This document shows positions 8,190-16,793 of a stretch of 42,386 nucleotides of DNA, piece by piece. The notes under the pieces were generated by a model, which worked only from the letters and a program-made list of their open reading frames with translations, searched no databases and was not told the DNA's origin. How positions within the stretch are numbered: position 1 is the stretch's first letter; each line of letters opens with the position of its first letter. Source of the DNA: an uncultured Eubacterium sp. Its GTDB lineage: Bacteria > Bacillota > Clostridia > Lachnospirales > Lachnospiraceae. Position numbers and translations under genes: made by a program. Location: assembly GCA_904420085.1 (NCBI GenBank), contig CAJFUA010000052.1:1-42386 (forward strand). Direction: 5' to 3'.

Positions 8190-8230
8190 CCGGGATAAAG
8201 CCGGCTCAAAAATCTACGGCTTTATCTCGG
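8190..8230 (-). promoter_or_regulatory. Intercistronic hairpin between infB and rbfA
   Basis: Arms 8217-8230 and 8190-8203 pair at 13 of 14 positions on the minus strand, starting in the last infB codons and ending just before the rbfA ribosome binding site. No T-run follows, so it is probably not a terminator. It may be a stabiliser of the infB 3' end or a processing site. Confidence 0.55.
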
Positions 8231-10975
8231 CACCTCTACCATAATATAAGCTTCCACCTGATCGCCTTCCGCAATTTCATTAAATCCGTCAAATACAAGA
8301 CCGCATTCATATCCTGCCTTAACTTCCTTCACATCATCTTTAAATCTCTTAAGAGATGCAACAGCACCTTCAAAAATCTGTGTTCCCTCTCTTGAAACTC
8401 TTGCGGAACAGCCTCTCTGCATCATACCATCCAGTACATAGGAACCTGCAATATTTCCAACGCCGGAAGCTTTGAAAATCTGACGGATTTCCGCATGACC
8501 AATGACTTTTTCCTCATAAATCGGTTCCAGCATTCCTTTCATTGCACGCTCAATATCTTCAATGGCATTGTAAATAACAGAATAAAGTCTCAAATCTACA
8601 TTTTCATTCTTTGCCGTTGCCTCTGCCTGTGTATCCGGTTTTACATTGAAGCCTAAAATAATTGCGTTGGATGTGGATGCCAGAATCACGTCAGATTCAT
8701 TAATGGCACCAACGCCTCCATGTATCACTTTCACTTCCACTTCATCGTTGGAAAGTTTCAACAGACTCTGTTTAACGGCTTCCACAGAACCCTGAACGTC
8801 TGCCTTGATAATCACATTCAGTTCTTTTAATTCGCCTGCTTCAATCTGTGAATTAAGGTCATCCAGAGAAATTCTGAATTTGTTGGATTCCATCAGTTTT
8901 GCCTTGCTGTCTTCCACAAAGGTATTTGCAAACTCTTTTGCCTCGTTGGCTGTCTCTGTGGAGACAAACACCTCTCCTGCGTTTGGAACACCGCTGAGAC
9001 CTAAAATTTCTACCGGAGTAGACGGACCTGCAGTTTTGATTCTGTTGCCTCTATCATCTGTCATGGCTCTCACTTTACCATGGTTTGCTCCTGCCGCAAT
9101 ATGAGCGCCCACATTTAATGTTCCCTTCTGTACCAGCACAGTGGCAACAGGTCCTTTTCCTTTATCCAGTTTTGCTTCAATGACAATACCTCTTGCCTGA
9201 CGGTTCGCATTGGCCTTCAATTCTAAAATATCTGCCTGTAACAGAACCATTTCCAGCAGGTCGTCAATACCTTCTCTTGTGTGGGCTGAAACCGGAACCA
9301 TTTCCACATTTCCACCCCAATCGGCTGCCAGCAGTTCATGTTCTGCCAGTCCCTGTTTTACTCTTTCAATATTGGCACCCGGCTTATCAATCTTGTTGAT
9401 TGCCACGATAATTTCAATACCTGCCGCTTTTGCATGATTGATTGCTTCCACAGTCTGTGGCATAACACCGTCATCCGCTGCCACAACCAGAATGGCAATA
9501 TCCGTAGACTGGGCGCCACGCATACGCATGGAAGTAAACGCTTCATGTCCTGGTGTGTCAAGGAATGTAATTGTGCGATCTTTTACTTTTACTACAGACG
9601 CACCGATGTGCTGTGTGATACCTCCTGCTTCGCCGGAAATCACATTTGTCTCTCTGATTGCATCGAGAAGCGATGTCTTACCATGATCTACGTGTCCCAT
9701 AACACATACTACCGGAGGGCGTTTATCCATCAGGGATTCATCCTCTGCTTCCTCTTTCAGAAGTTCTTCGATCATATCCACTTTCTCTTCTTTTTCGCAC
9801 ATAATATCATATCCCAGTGCGATTTCTTCGGCGCTGTCAAAGTCTATCTCCGTATTGACCGTAACCATTTTGCCTTCCAAAAACAACTTTTTAATCAACG
9901 TAGATGCCGTCATTTTCATTTTGTCTGCAAGGTCTCCGATGGTAATGAAATCCGGAACCTGAATAATCTTGATTTCTTCCTTCTTTTCTTCCTTCTTCTT
10001 TGGTTTTTCCAGAATCGGTTTAGAGATGTCTTTTCTCTTTCCGTTCTTACCTCTTCTTCCGTCATCATAAGATTTCTTATTGCGTTCCTGCTTATCCTGA
10101 CGTATTTTATTTTCTCTTGTTTTTCTGTTTTTATCCTGAATCGGCTCAGCCGGCGCATCATTTCTGAAATTCCGTCTGTCATTTCCGGTTCTGAAATTAT
10201 TTCTGTCGTTGTTTCTGTCATTACCGCGGTCGTTTCTTCTGTCACCGGTTCTGTCATTACGTCCGTTACTGCGCTCTTTATTAAATCCCCTGTTATCCCG
10301 GTTATTATAATTATTTCTGTTATCGCGTCCATTATTCCGGTCACGATTATTATTTTTATTTTCTTTTCCCTGCTGTCTGTTATTTTGTGGTTTTATATCT
10401 GCCACCTTTTTGTTATCTTCCGGTTTTTTCTCTGCCGGTTTTTCTACTTTATCCGGTTTAGCGGCAGTCTCCGATTGTACAGACTTTAGGCTTTCGTTAC
10501 TCTGAACCGGTGTAGTTTCCTTAACCGGTTCACTTTTCACTTCCTGTGTTGCAACAGATGGAGATATTTTTTCTTCCTGCAGATTCATGTCCTTCTTCTC
10601 TTCCGTTGCTTTTTCCATCGTTTTTCTTTCAGAGGAATGTTTGGAGCGATGTCGGTGCTCTCCGTCACTGCTGTGTCTGCGCCGACGTCTCTCACCATCT
10701 CCATGACTTCTTCTCTCACCTGTTTTTACGATACCCTTGCTGGTAATTAATCTTCTCGGTTTTACTTTCTCTTCTTTCTTTTCCTCTGTTTCTTTTTCAT
10801 TTTTCACTTCTTGTGGTTTCGGGGAAGAGAATTTGTTTTTAATAAATTCAACCTGTTCTTCATCAATGGAACTCTGGGCTTTTACTTCCAAACCTTTCTC
10901 TGCCAGTGCATCAATCACGTCTGCACTTTTCAAATTTAACTCTTTGGCTAATTCATGTACTCTCATCTTTGCCAT
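8222..10975 (-). CDS. infB: Translation initiation factor IF-2
   Basis: A 917-residue IF-2. An N-terminal IF2_N domain ([20 protein letters not shown], 1-52) is followed by a long charged linker rich in R, N, D and K (about 53-330), a second IF2_N domain (about 340-395) and the GTPase core with [12 protein letters not shown] (about 425-436), DTPGHEA and NKIDKPG motifs, then domains II-IV ending in [10 protein letters not shown]. It brings initiator tRNA to the 30S subunit and promotes subunit joining. The linker includes about 65 residues made almost only of N, R, D, G and F, encoded by degenerate repeats. The start is supported by GGAGG 6 bases upstream. It sits 13 bases after ylxQ. Confidence 0.97.
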   Translation of the reverse strand: MAKMRVHELAKELNLKSADVIDALAEKGLEVKAQSSIDEEQVEFIKNKFSSPKPQEVKNEKETEEKKEEKVKPRRLITSKGIVKTGERRSHGDGERRRRRHSSDGEHRHRSKHSSERKTMEKATEEKKDMNLQEEKISPSVATQEVKSEPVKETTPVQSNESLKSVQSETAAKPDKVEKPAEKKPEDNKKVADIKPQNNRQQGKENKNNNRDRNNGRDNRNNYNNRDNRGFNKERSNGRNDRTGDRRNDRGNDRNNDRNNFRTGNDRRNFRNDAPAEPIQDKNRKTRENKIRQDKQERNKKSYDDGRRGKNGKRKDISKPILEKPKKKEEKKEEIKIIQVPDFITIGDLADKMKMTASTLIKKLFLEGKMVTVNTEIDFDSAEEIALGYDIMCEKEEKVDMIEELLKEEAEDESLMDKRPPVVCVMGHVDHGKTSLLDAIRETNVISGEAGGITQHIGASVVKVKDRTITFLDTPGHEAFTSMRMRGAQSTDIAILVVAADDGVMPQTVEAINHAKAAGIEIIVAINKIDKPGANIERVKQGLAEHELLAADWGGNVEMVPVSAHTREGIDDLLEMVLLQADILELKANANRQARGIVIEAKLDKGKGPVATVLVQKGTLNVGAHIAAGANHGKVRAMTDDRGNRIKTAGPSTPVEILGLSGVPNAGEVFVSTETANEAKEFANTFVEDSKAKLMESNKFRISLDDLNSQIEAGELKELNVIIKADVQGSVEAVKQSLLKLSNDEVEVKVIHGGVGAINESDVILASTSNAIILGFNVKPDTQAEATAKNENVDLRLYSVIYNAIEDIERAMKGMLEPIYEEKVIGHAEIRQIFKASGVGNIAGSYVLDGMMQRGCSARVSREGTQIFEGAVASLKRFKDDVKEVKAGYECGLVFDGFNEIAEGDQVEAYIMVEVPR

Positions 10976-10988
10976 TTATTACCTCCGT

Positions 10989-11294
10989 TTAATGATAATC
11001 CTCTAACATCTTTATGATAGTTCTGCTAAAACCTTCATCAGTTACTGCAATAGAAGCCCGTTGACTATTTCCTGTAGAACTACCCAGTTCCTCTCTGCTT
11101 CCATATATATATACAGGAATCTGATAATGTTTACATTTATTTTGGAACAACTTCTTTGTATTGTCAGATGCTTCCTCGGACACCAGTACCAAAAATGCTT
11201 TTTTTGTTTTTACTGCTTTTTCCACTGAAAACTCTCCGGACACCGTTTTCCCTGCCCGCGTTGCCAGACCAATCATGGAAAATATCTTATTCAT
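10989..11294 (-). CDS. ylxQ: L7Ae-family ribosomal protein YlxQ
   Basis: A 101-residue L7Ae/L30e/Gadd45-type RNA-binding protein. The N-terminus KIFSMIGLATRAGKTVSGE is typical of YlxQ, and LVLVSEEASDNTKKLF forms the central strand-helix of the fold. L7Ae proteins bind kink-turn RNAs; the exact role of YlxQ is not settled, although it is always encoded between rnpM/ylxR and infB. Its start overlaps the end of the upstream gene by 8 bases, and an AGGAGA site precedes ATG. The same operon context holds across Firmicutes. Confidence 0.92.
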   Translation of the reverse strand: MNKIFSMIGLATRAGKTVSGEFSVEKAVKTKKAFLVLVSEEASDNTKKLFQNKCKHYQIPVYIYGSREELGSSTGNSQRASIAVTDEGFSRTIIKMLEDYH

Positions 11295-11565
11295 CTATAT
11301 CTCCTAACTGCTTTTTCAAGGTTTCCACCAGCTCTTCACTGATTTTGGATATTTTCAGAGTCTTTTCCAACCCTCTGCTTTTCACCGCTTTCTCCAGGCA
11401 ATGTACATCTGCACAAATATATGCGCCTCTGCCATTCATTCTTCCTGTCGGATCAACAAAAACATTTCCTTCCTTGTCCCTTACCACACGTATCAATTCT
11501 TTTTTGTTTTTGGACTGTCTGCAGCCAATACATGTTCGCATCGGAACTTTTCTAACCTGTCCCAT
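11287..11565 (-). CDS. rnpM: RNase P modulator RnpM (YlxR)
   Basis: A 92-residue YlxR-family protein with the hallmark start KVPMRTCIGCRQSKNKKEL, the RVVRD strand and GRGAYICAD followed by CLEKAVKSRGLEK. The conserved GRGAY segment is thought to bind RNA. In Bacillus subtilis this protein has been reported to bind the RNase P RNA and modulate tRNA processing, hence the newer name RnpM. It lies 10 bases after nusA and overlaps ylxQ by 8 bases, so the three genes are translationally coupled. Confidence 0.92.
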   Translation of the reverse strand: MGQVRKVPMRTCIGCRQSKNKKELIRVVRDKEGNVFVDPTGRMNGRGAYICADVHCLEKAVKSRGLEKTLKISKISEELVETLKKQLGDIDE

Positions 11566-11575
11566 TTTCTATCTC

Positions 11576-12760
11576 CTATACTTCTTCGGATTCCTCTGCC
11601 TCTGTCTCAGAATCGTACTCGTCATCATAATATTCTCCGTCATAGTATTCATCATCATAATACTCACCATCATAATATTCATCATCATAGTAATCTTCCT
11701 CGTTGAATACATATTGGATTCCTTCTTCTTTTGCCTGTGACTCACTCTTAATATCAATTTTAAATCCTGTCAGTCTTGCCGCAAGTCTGGCATTCTGTCC
11801 TTCCTTACCGATAGCAAGTGATAACTGCAAATCCGGTACTACTACCAGAGCTTCCTTATTATCCGGGTCAGCTAGAACCGCCACCACTTTAGATGGGCTT
11901 AATGCATTTTCAATTAAAATTGCCGGGTTTTCGTTCCAATTAATAATATCTATTTTTTCACCCTGAAGTTCATCCACTACGGCGTTTACTCTTGCTCCGT
12001 TAATACCTACACAGGCTCCTACCGCATCCACATCTTCATTATTAGACCAGACAGCCATCTTTGTTCTTGAACCTGCCTCTCTGGAAATACTCTTGATTTC
12101 AACGGTTCCGTCCTGTATTTCTGTCACTTCCTGCTCAAACAGTCTCTTTACAAGATTTGGATGGGTTCTTGAAACGTTAATTCTCGGTCCTCTTCCATTA
12201 TCTTTGACTTCCGTCACATATAGTTTAATTCTGTCGTTTGGTCGGAAGAACTCTCCTCTGGACTGTTCTTTTTCCATCAATACTGTATCCACTTTACCTA
12301 AGTTAATGCTGATGTTCTTTCCGTTAATTCTCTGAACAATACCTGTAATAATGTCATCCTGTTTTTCATAATACTGCTCATAAAGACTCTTTCTTTCCTC
12401 TTCCCGGATTTTCTGTAAAATACCGTTCTTTGCACTCTGCGTAGCAATACGTCCGAAATCTTTGGATTGAATTTCTATATTTACAATATCTCCCAAATCA
12501 TAAGAGGCTTTTATATTTCTTGCATCTTCCAATGAAATCTGGGAAACGCTGTTCTCCACTTCTTCCACTACTGTTTTTTGAGAATAAATATGAAACTCTC
12601 CAGTCTCCCTGTCCATCGTTACGGATACGTTGTCTGCCTTATTAAAATTATTCTTGTATGCTACCACAAGATTATTCTCAATGGCTTCAAACAGCGATTC
12701 TTTACTGATTCCTTTCTCTTTTTCCAACACTTCTAATGCCGCAATTAATTCCTTGTTCAT
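11576..12760 (-). CDS. nusA: Transcription termination/antitermination factor NusA
   Basis: A 394-residue NusA: N-terminal RNA polymerase-binding domain ([19 protein letters not shown], about 1-125), S1 domain (about 130-200), and KH1/KH2 (about 205-345) with [19 protein letters not shown] and [17 protein letters not shown]. It modulates pausing and intrinsic termination. After the KH domains, where other Firmicutes NusA proteins end with a short tail, this one has about 45 acidic residues made of repeated [10 protein letters not shown] units encoded by a nearly exact 30-bp tandem repeat. It is followed by rnpM at 10 bases. The upstream ribosome binding site AGGAGG is 11 bases before ATG, a slightly long spacing. 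Confidence 0.96.
   Translation of the reverse strand: MNKELIAALEVLEKEKGISKESLFEAIENNLVVAYKNNFNKADNVSVTMDRETGEFHIYSQKTVVEEVENSVSQISLEDARNIKASYDLGDIVNIEIQSKDFGRIATQSAKNGILQKIREEERKSLYEQYYEKQDDIITGIVQRINGKNISINLGKVDTVLMEKEQSRGEFFRPNDRIKLYVTEVKDNGRGPRINVSRTHPNLVKRLFEQEVTEIQDGTVEIKSISREAGSRTKMAVWSNNEDVDAVGACVGINGARVNAVVDELQGEKIDIINWNENPAILIENALSPSKVVAVLADPDNKEALVVVPDLQLSLAIGKEGQNARLAARLTGFKIDIKSESQAKEEGIQYVFNEEDYYDDEYYDGEYYDDEYYDGEYYDDEYDSETEAEESEEV
11612..11694 (-). repeat. In-frame tandem repeat encoding the acidic-tyrosine NusA tail
   Basis: About two and a half copies of a 30-base unit, with a few third-position changes, encode repeated [10 protein letters not shown]. All variation keeps the frame and the Asp/Glu/Tyr composition. 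Confidence 0.75.
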
Positions 12761-12775
12761 TTTTCCAATATCCTC

Positions 12776-13243
12776 CTAAAAATCAATGGTTAATTTAACC
12801 AGCGAAACATTTACCCTGTCCAAATTTATTTCGCTGCCTTCTTCAGTTTCAATCGTAATTGTATCTTTATCATAAGACTTTAACAGTCCTACATACTGTT
12901 TATTTCCGTTAAGGCTCCGGTACAGATGTACCTCCACTTCCTCACCGATACTTCTGTCAAAATCTCTTTCTTTTTTTAACGGACGCCCCAGTCCCGGCGA
13001 GCTTACTTCTAATATGTAAGCATCACTGATGAAATCCTTTTCATCCAGCAAATCACTTAACTGCCTGCTGACGCTCTCTAAATCATTGATGGTAATGCCT
13101 CCCGGCTTGTCGACATATGCCCTCAGGTACCAGTTGTTTCCTTCTTTGACATACTCCACATCTACCATTTCATATCCCTTCTCTTCCAAAATCGGGATAA
13201 GCAGTGCTTCTGTCTTTGATTCGTATTCTTCTCTTCTCGACAC
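12776..13243 (-). CDS. rimP: Ribosome maturation factor RimP
   Basis: RimP of 155 residues if the GTG at 13243 is the start. That codon is preceded by GGAGG (13249-13253) at 5 bases, whereas the in-frame GTG at 13255 would place this site inside the gene. Family features are LLIPILEEKGYEMVDVEYVKEG in the N-terminal domain, LEVSSPGLGRPLKKERDF in the centre and a C-terminal SH3-like barrel with GLLKSYDKDTITIE. RimP acts in early 30S assembly. It heads the operon that continues with nusA 15 bases downstream. In most Firmicutes polC lies directly upstream; here a secreted-protein island intervenes. Confidence 0.94.
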   Translation of the reverse strand: MSRREEYESKTEALLIPILEEKGYEMVDVEYVKEGNNWYLRAYVDKPGGITINDLESVSRQLSDLLDEKDFISDAYILEVSSPGLGRPLKKERDFDRSIGEEVEVHLYRSLNGNKQYVGLLKSYDKDTITIETEEGSEINLDRVNVSLVKLTIDF

Positions 13244-13263
13244 CTTAACCTCCACATAATAAA

Positions 13264-13286
13264 GAGCGAACCTTTGCGGTTCGCTC
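13264..13286 (-). terminator. Terminator-like hairpin in the rimP-nusA leader
   Basis: A 9-bp GC-rich stem (13278-13286 with 13264-13272, loop GCAAA on the minus strand) is followed by TTTATTATG. It lies downstream of the operon promoter and about 10 bases before the rimP ribosome binding site, so transcripts of the operon must read through it. It could end the upstream LRR gene's transcript, act as an attenuator, or both. Confidence 0.65.
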
Positions 13287-13315
13287 CTTCTACTTTAGTC
13301 AATATTTACCATATA

Positions 13316-13344
13316 AATATACTGCATTGTTCTTTTCATGTCAA
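13316..13344 (-). promoter_or_regulatory. Strong sigma-A promoter of the rimP-nusA-infB operon
   Basis: On the minus strand a consensus -35 TTGACA (13339-13344), a 17-base spacer and -10 TATATT (13316-13321). Transcription should start near 13309, giving a leader of about 65 bases with the hairpin at 13264-13286. The -35 box begins 4 bases past the stop of the upstream LRR gene. Confidence 0.85.
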
Positions 13345-13347
13345 CCC

Positions 13348-15174
13348 CTAAATCACCTTATAACGATAATCGTGTTTATTGGCAAAGGACATTGCGCAGG
13401 AACTCTTTTTACAATAAAGAGAAACTCTCCAGCATTCGCTAAAGGCTGTTTCATTAATAAAGTAAACAGAAATCGGTACAACAATTTTTCTTAACTTGCC
13501 ACAGCCATGAAAGGCGTTTCTCTGAATTTTCTTCGTTCCACTTTCAATAATAACTTTTGTTAATTTATTACATTCCCAAAATGCTGCCTGAGACACTTTC
13601 TCCACATTTCCCGGTATTTTCATATATGTAAGATTGTTGCAGTATTCAAATGCACATTGTTCCATTGATACAACAGAACTTGGAATAATTATCTGACTTG
13701 CCTTGGAATTCTGAAATGCGGATTCTCCGATAATTAAAACGTTTGACGGAATAACGATTGTTCCTGTTTTATTAATCGGTGAACTAATCAGTTTTGTTCC
13801 GGTTCTGTCATAAAGAATTCCATCCACGGATTTAAAATTCGGATTATTCGTTGAGGCAATCGCGGTAATACTCTTACAACCGTAAAATGCCTGTGGATAT
13901 ACCTTTGTAACGGTTGCCGGAATCTCGTATACTCCCTTCTTTCCTCCCGGAACCTGTAAAAGTTCTGTTTTATTTTTATTTAATAAGCAATTGTCGACAG
14001 AAGCGTACACTTCATTTTCTGGATTTACTACGATTTGTGTTAATTTATCACAATTTGCAAAAGAGTTATCACTAATCACTGATACTGTATCGCTTATAGA
14101 TACCTTTTCTAACTGATCACAATTATTAAATGCACGGTAATCAATTTCCTTTACGCCTTTTGAAATGATAACTTCCTTACATCCTGATTTTTCAAATGCC
14201 TTGTATTCAATACTTTTCACATTTCCCGGAACTGCAACACTTTTCAATTTCCCACATTTTGCAAAAGCATTTTCCCCAATACTTCGTACTTTCTTATTAA
14301 ATACAATCGTTTCCAAATCTTTGCACTCTTTAAATGTGTCATCATGAATCCTTTTTACTTCCGGCGGAATCACAATTTTTCTGATTCCTTCTGTTCCTTC
14401 AAAAGCACCTGTTTTAATCACTTTTACCGTATTCGGTATTTTTATCGATGGAATTTTACTGTCAGCAAACGCTTCCTTGCCAATGATTCTCACTCCTTCT
14501 TTTAAAATAACCTTTTCTAACCGATCACAGCCTTCAATAATTCCTGATGGAATTACCTGCATATTTTTAGAAAAAACAATCTTCTTTAGCTCCGCACAAT
14601 ATGCAAATGCTCTAGGCCCTACCTTCTGTACACTGTCCGGCATTTTAAATTCTTCAAATCCTGTGGACTCAAAAGCTTCTTTTCCGATCGTTTTAATTTT
14701 TGTATACATATTAATTTTTTTAAGAGATTCACACTCTTCAAAAGTATAACTTGGTATTTCCTTATAATGCCAATTCACTGTTTCTAACTTCTGGCAATTA
14801 TAAAAAATTCCCCGATGTATCTTTTTCACTGTTTTTCCAATTGTAATTTTCTTTATTCCGGAATTTTCAAATGCGAAACCGCCTATTTCCTTTACGGATT
14901 TTGGAATAGAAATACTTTTCACTGTTTTCATATCGGAAAAAGCGTAATATCCTATTTCATCAATTCCTTCCTCAATTTTGATGTGCTTTGGTTTTAATTT
15001 TTTCCATTTTCTGTTATACTCAACAACTCCATCTCCACGTATCGTCAATGTTTTTGTGTCATCATGAAAAGTCCAACTGATATTGTTTTCTTTCGCACTT
15101 ACTCCAACTGCCATGATTGCAACAAGCACTGATAATATCAATATCTCTCCCATCATTTTTAAAATTCGTCTCAT
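13348..15174 (-). CDS. Secreted BspA-like leucine-rich-repeat protein
   Basis: A 608-residue protein with an N-terminal signal peptide (hydrophobic ILILSVLVAIMAVGVSA, cleavage expected after about residue 27) followed by about twenty LRR_5 (BspA/Treponema pallidum type) repeats of the form IGxxAFxxCxxLKxIxIPxxVKxI. A distinct insert (KNKTELLQVPGGKKGVYEIP, repeated later as YDRTGTKLISSPINKTG) breaks the repeat array twice. BspA-like proteins are surface or secreted and can bind host or bacterial partners. No LPXTG, choline-binding or other anchor is visible. GGAGG precedes the ATG. It may share function with the smaller LRR protein next to it; neither is part of the surrounding housekeeping operon. 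Confidence 0.85.
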   Translation of the reverse strand: MRRILKMMGEILILSVLVAIMAVGVSAKENNISWTFHDDTKTLTIRGDGVVEYNRKWKKLKPKHIKIEEGIDEIGYYAFSDMKTVKSISIPKSVKEIGGFAFENSGIKKITIGKTVKKIHRGIFYNCQKLETVNWHYKEIPSYTFEECESLKKINMYTKIKTIGKEAFESTGFEEFKMPDSVQKVGPRAFAYCAELKKIVFSKNMQVIPSGIIEGCDRLEKVILKEGVRIIGKEAFADSKIPSIKIPNTVKVIKTGAFEGTEGIRKIVIPPEVKRIHDDTFKECKDLETIVFNKKVRSIGENAFAKCGKLKSVAVPGNVKSIEYKAFEKSGCKEVIISKGVKEIDYRAFNNCDQLEKVSISDTVSVISDNSFANCDKLTQIVVNPENEVYASVDNCLLNKNKTELLQVPGGKKGVYEIPATVTKVYPQAFYGCKSITAIASTNNPNFKSVDGILYDRTGTKLISSPINKTGTIVIPSNVLIIGESAFQNSKASQIIIPSSVVSMEQCAFEYCNNLTYMKIPGNVEKVSQAAFWECNKLTKVIIESGTKKIQRNAFHGCGKLRKIVVPISVYFINETAFSECWRVSLYCKKSSCAMSFANKHDYRYKVI

Positions 15175-15213
15175 AATATTCCCTCCATTTTGTTCTTGAT
15201 ACTTATGAAACGA

Positions 15214-15233
15214 AAATATTTTGGAAAATATTT
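15214..15233. promoter_or_regulatory. Palindrome in the putative promoter of the 608-residue LRR gene
   Basis: Arms AAATATTTT (15214-15222) and AAAATATTT (15225-15233) form a dyad with a 2-base centre. It overlaps a weak promoter candidate on the minus strand (TTGCTT at 15236-15241, 17 bases, TATTTT), so it could be an operator. The AT-richness makes chance symmetry possible. Confidence 0.3.
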
Positions 15234-15308
15234 CAAAGCAAGGAATTTTTTATTGTATAATGCATACCTCTGTTGTTCCATTCTGCACCCCTTCAGATTT
15301 GCATAATA

Positions 15309-15338
15309 AAAGCACCAGTCATTTCTGATTGATGCTTT
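15309..15338 (-). terminator. Terminator after the 457-residue LRR gene
   Basis: On the minus strand a 13-position stem (15326-15338 with 15309-15321; one mismatch, one G-U) capped by a GAAA tetraloop is followed by TTTTATTATG. It lies 28 bases after the stop of the LRR gene and separates it from the next LRR gene. Confidence 0.75.
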
Positions 15339-15366
15339 CACCTTTGTTTCTTTTAAACTTTAACAA

Positions 15367-16740
15367 TTATTTTACTGTTATCTTTATTTTATAACTTTTC
15401 TTTGTCATCTTATCTGCATCTGCTAAAATTTCTCCATGATTTCCCAATATCTTTTTTGTACTATAACTTTCATCCGCTGTTCTAAGCGTTACTGTCACTA
15501 TGGACGTACCTTTTCTTAAAGCTTTTACCTTACCGGAAGAAGTCACCTTTACAACTTTTTTATTGGAAGAAGAAAATTTCAGAATATTCGTTTTTAATAT
15601 TCCTTTTTTCTTTTTATTAATGTATACGTTTGTATATATCCTTTCAGTTTTTCCTTTTTTTACAAAAACACTTTTCTTAAACGGTTTTATTTTTGTAATT
15701 TTTTCGGCTTTATAGTCTTTAGTTTTTCCATTTGAAAATACTGTTGCTTTTGCTATATAATTATAATTCAGACCATTAAATCTATATGTTTTTTTCAGGT
15801 ACGAAGGCATTTCTACTTTCATTCCCTTTTTTTTCGTTCCAAATGCATCTTTTCTGATTAGAGTAACCGAATCAGGAATTTTTATTTTTTTCAATTTAGC
15901 ATTTTGCGCAAACGCATAAGAATCAATAAACTTCAATCTGGACGGAAGTTTTAGACTTTCCAATTTACAGGCTCTAAAAGCACCTATTCCTATTGACAAC
16001 AAACTTTGAGGAAGTTTTATTCTCTGAATATTCGTGTTTTCAAAAGAATTATTCCATATCCGCTCAATACCTTTACCCACTTTTACTTTTTTCAACTGTT
16101 TGCATTGTGCAAAACTAAAGTCTCCTATTATTTTGACATTATTCGGAATAACTACTTCCTTTAAACCTGATAAGCCATAACATGCATAATCTTCTATTTT
16201 TTTATATTTTTTGTTTGAAGAAAATGTCCATTTTTCAACATAGGAGTTTCCGTTTGCCCCACTGCTTGTTTTTACTGTAATCGGCTCCGTATATTCTTTA
16301 TCCTTTTTTTCTTTCGGATAAGATACTAATTCTGTTTTTGTTTTATTGAATAAAACTCCTTCTGCCGTTGAAAAATTCCGGTTTTCTGAAACCACCTTGT
16401 AACTTTCAATCTTTTCTTTGTATATCTCAGGATTAATTGATTTTATATTCTTTGTAATAACTAATGTTTTAATATATGTTTTTTCTTTTTTCAGTGCTGA
16501 CACTTCTGTTACTGTATATCCACCCAATGTTTCAGGAATAGTAATTTCCTGACTTACTCCAATATATTCCTGTATGCTGACGCTATGATTGCCTTTTGCA
16601 TCATTAACAATTTTATATCGGAACTCTCCTTCTGTCAGTATTGTTTCTTTTGCAGAAACTGCAAAACTATAAGAAAACGCCATCGAAATTATCAATATAG
16701 TTACTATTACATTTTGAATTACTTTTTTACTTTGATTCAT
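15367..16740 (-). CDS. Secreted LRR_5 protein with C-terminal bacterial Ig-like region
   Basis: A 457-residue protein: signal peptide (TILIISMAFSYSFAVSAKE, cleavage near residue 31), a first LRR-like section with the NKTKTELVSYPKEKKDKEY element also seen in its neighbour, five or so BspA-type LRR_5 repeats (about 195-330) and a C-terminal Big2-like domain (about 375-455) with VKVTSSGKVKALRKGTSIVTV. The fold combination is typical of surface or secreted proteins of gut Clostridia. An AAGGGGGT site precedes ATG. It lies 53 bases after the helveticin-like gene and is probably co-transcribed with it; a terminator follows. No cell-wall anchor is seen. Confidence 0.82.
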   Translation of the reverse strand: MNQSKKVIQNVIVTILIISMAFSYSFAVSAKETILTEGEFRYKIVNDAKGNHSVSIQEYIGVSQEITIPETLGGYTVTEVSALKKEKTYIKTLVITKNIKSINPEIYKEKIESYKVVSENRNFSTAEGVLFNKTKTELVSYPKEKKDKEYTEPITVKTSSGANGNSYVEKWTFSSNKKYKKIEDYACYGLSGLKEVVIPNNVKIIGDFSFAQCKQLKKVKVGKGIERIWNNSFENTNIQRIKLPQSLLSIGIGAFRACKLESLKLPSRLKFIDSYAFAQNAKLKKIKIPDSVTLIRKDAFGTKKKGMKVEMPSYLKKTYRFNGLNYNYIAKATVFSNGKTKDYKAEKITKIKPFKKSVFVKKGKTERIYTNVYINKKKKGILKTNILKFSSSNKKVVKVTSSGKVKALRKGTSIVTVTLRTADESYSTKKILGNHGEILADADKMTKKSYKIKITVK

Positions 16741-16793
16741 ATTTACCCCCTTGCTTAATTAAAATCTATTAATTATATTTTAAAAACAATTCA

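Noticed and set aside
9338-10489. A 383-residue plus-strand frame with hydrophobic stretches
   Set aside because: It lies wholly antisense to infB; its length comes from the biased codon use of the R/N-rich linker.
11612-11694. CRISPR-like short repeats
   Set aside because: The repeats are in-frame tandem codons of nusA without spacers.
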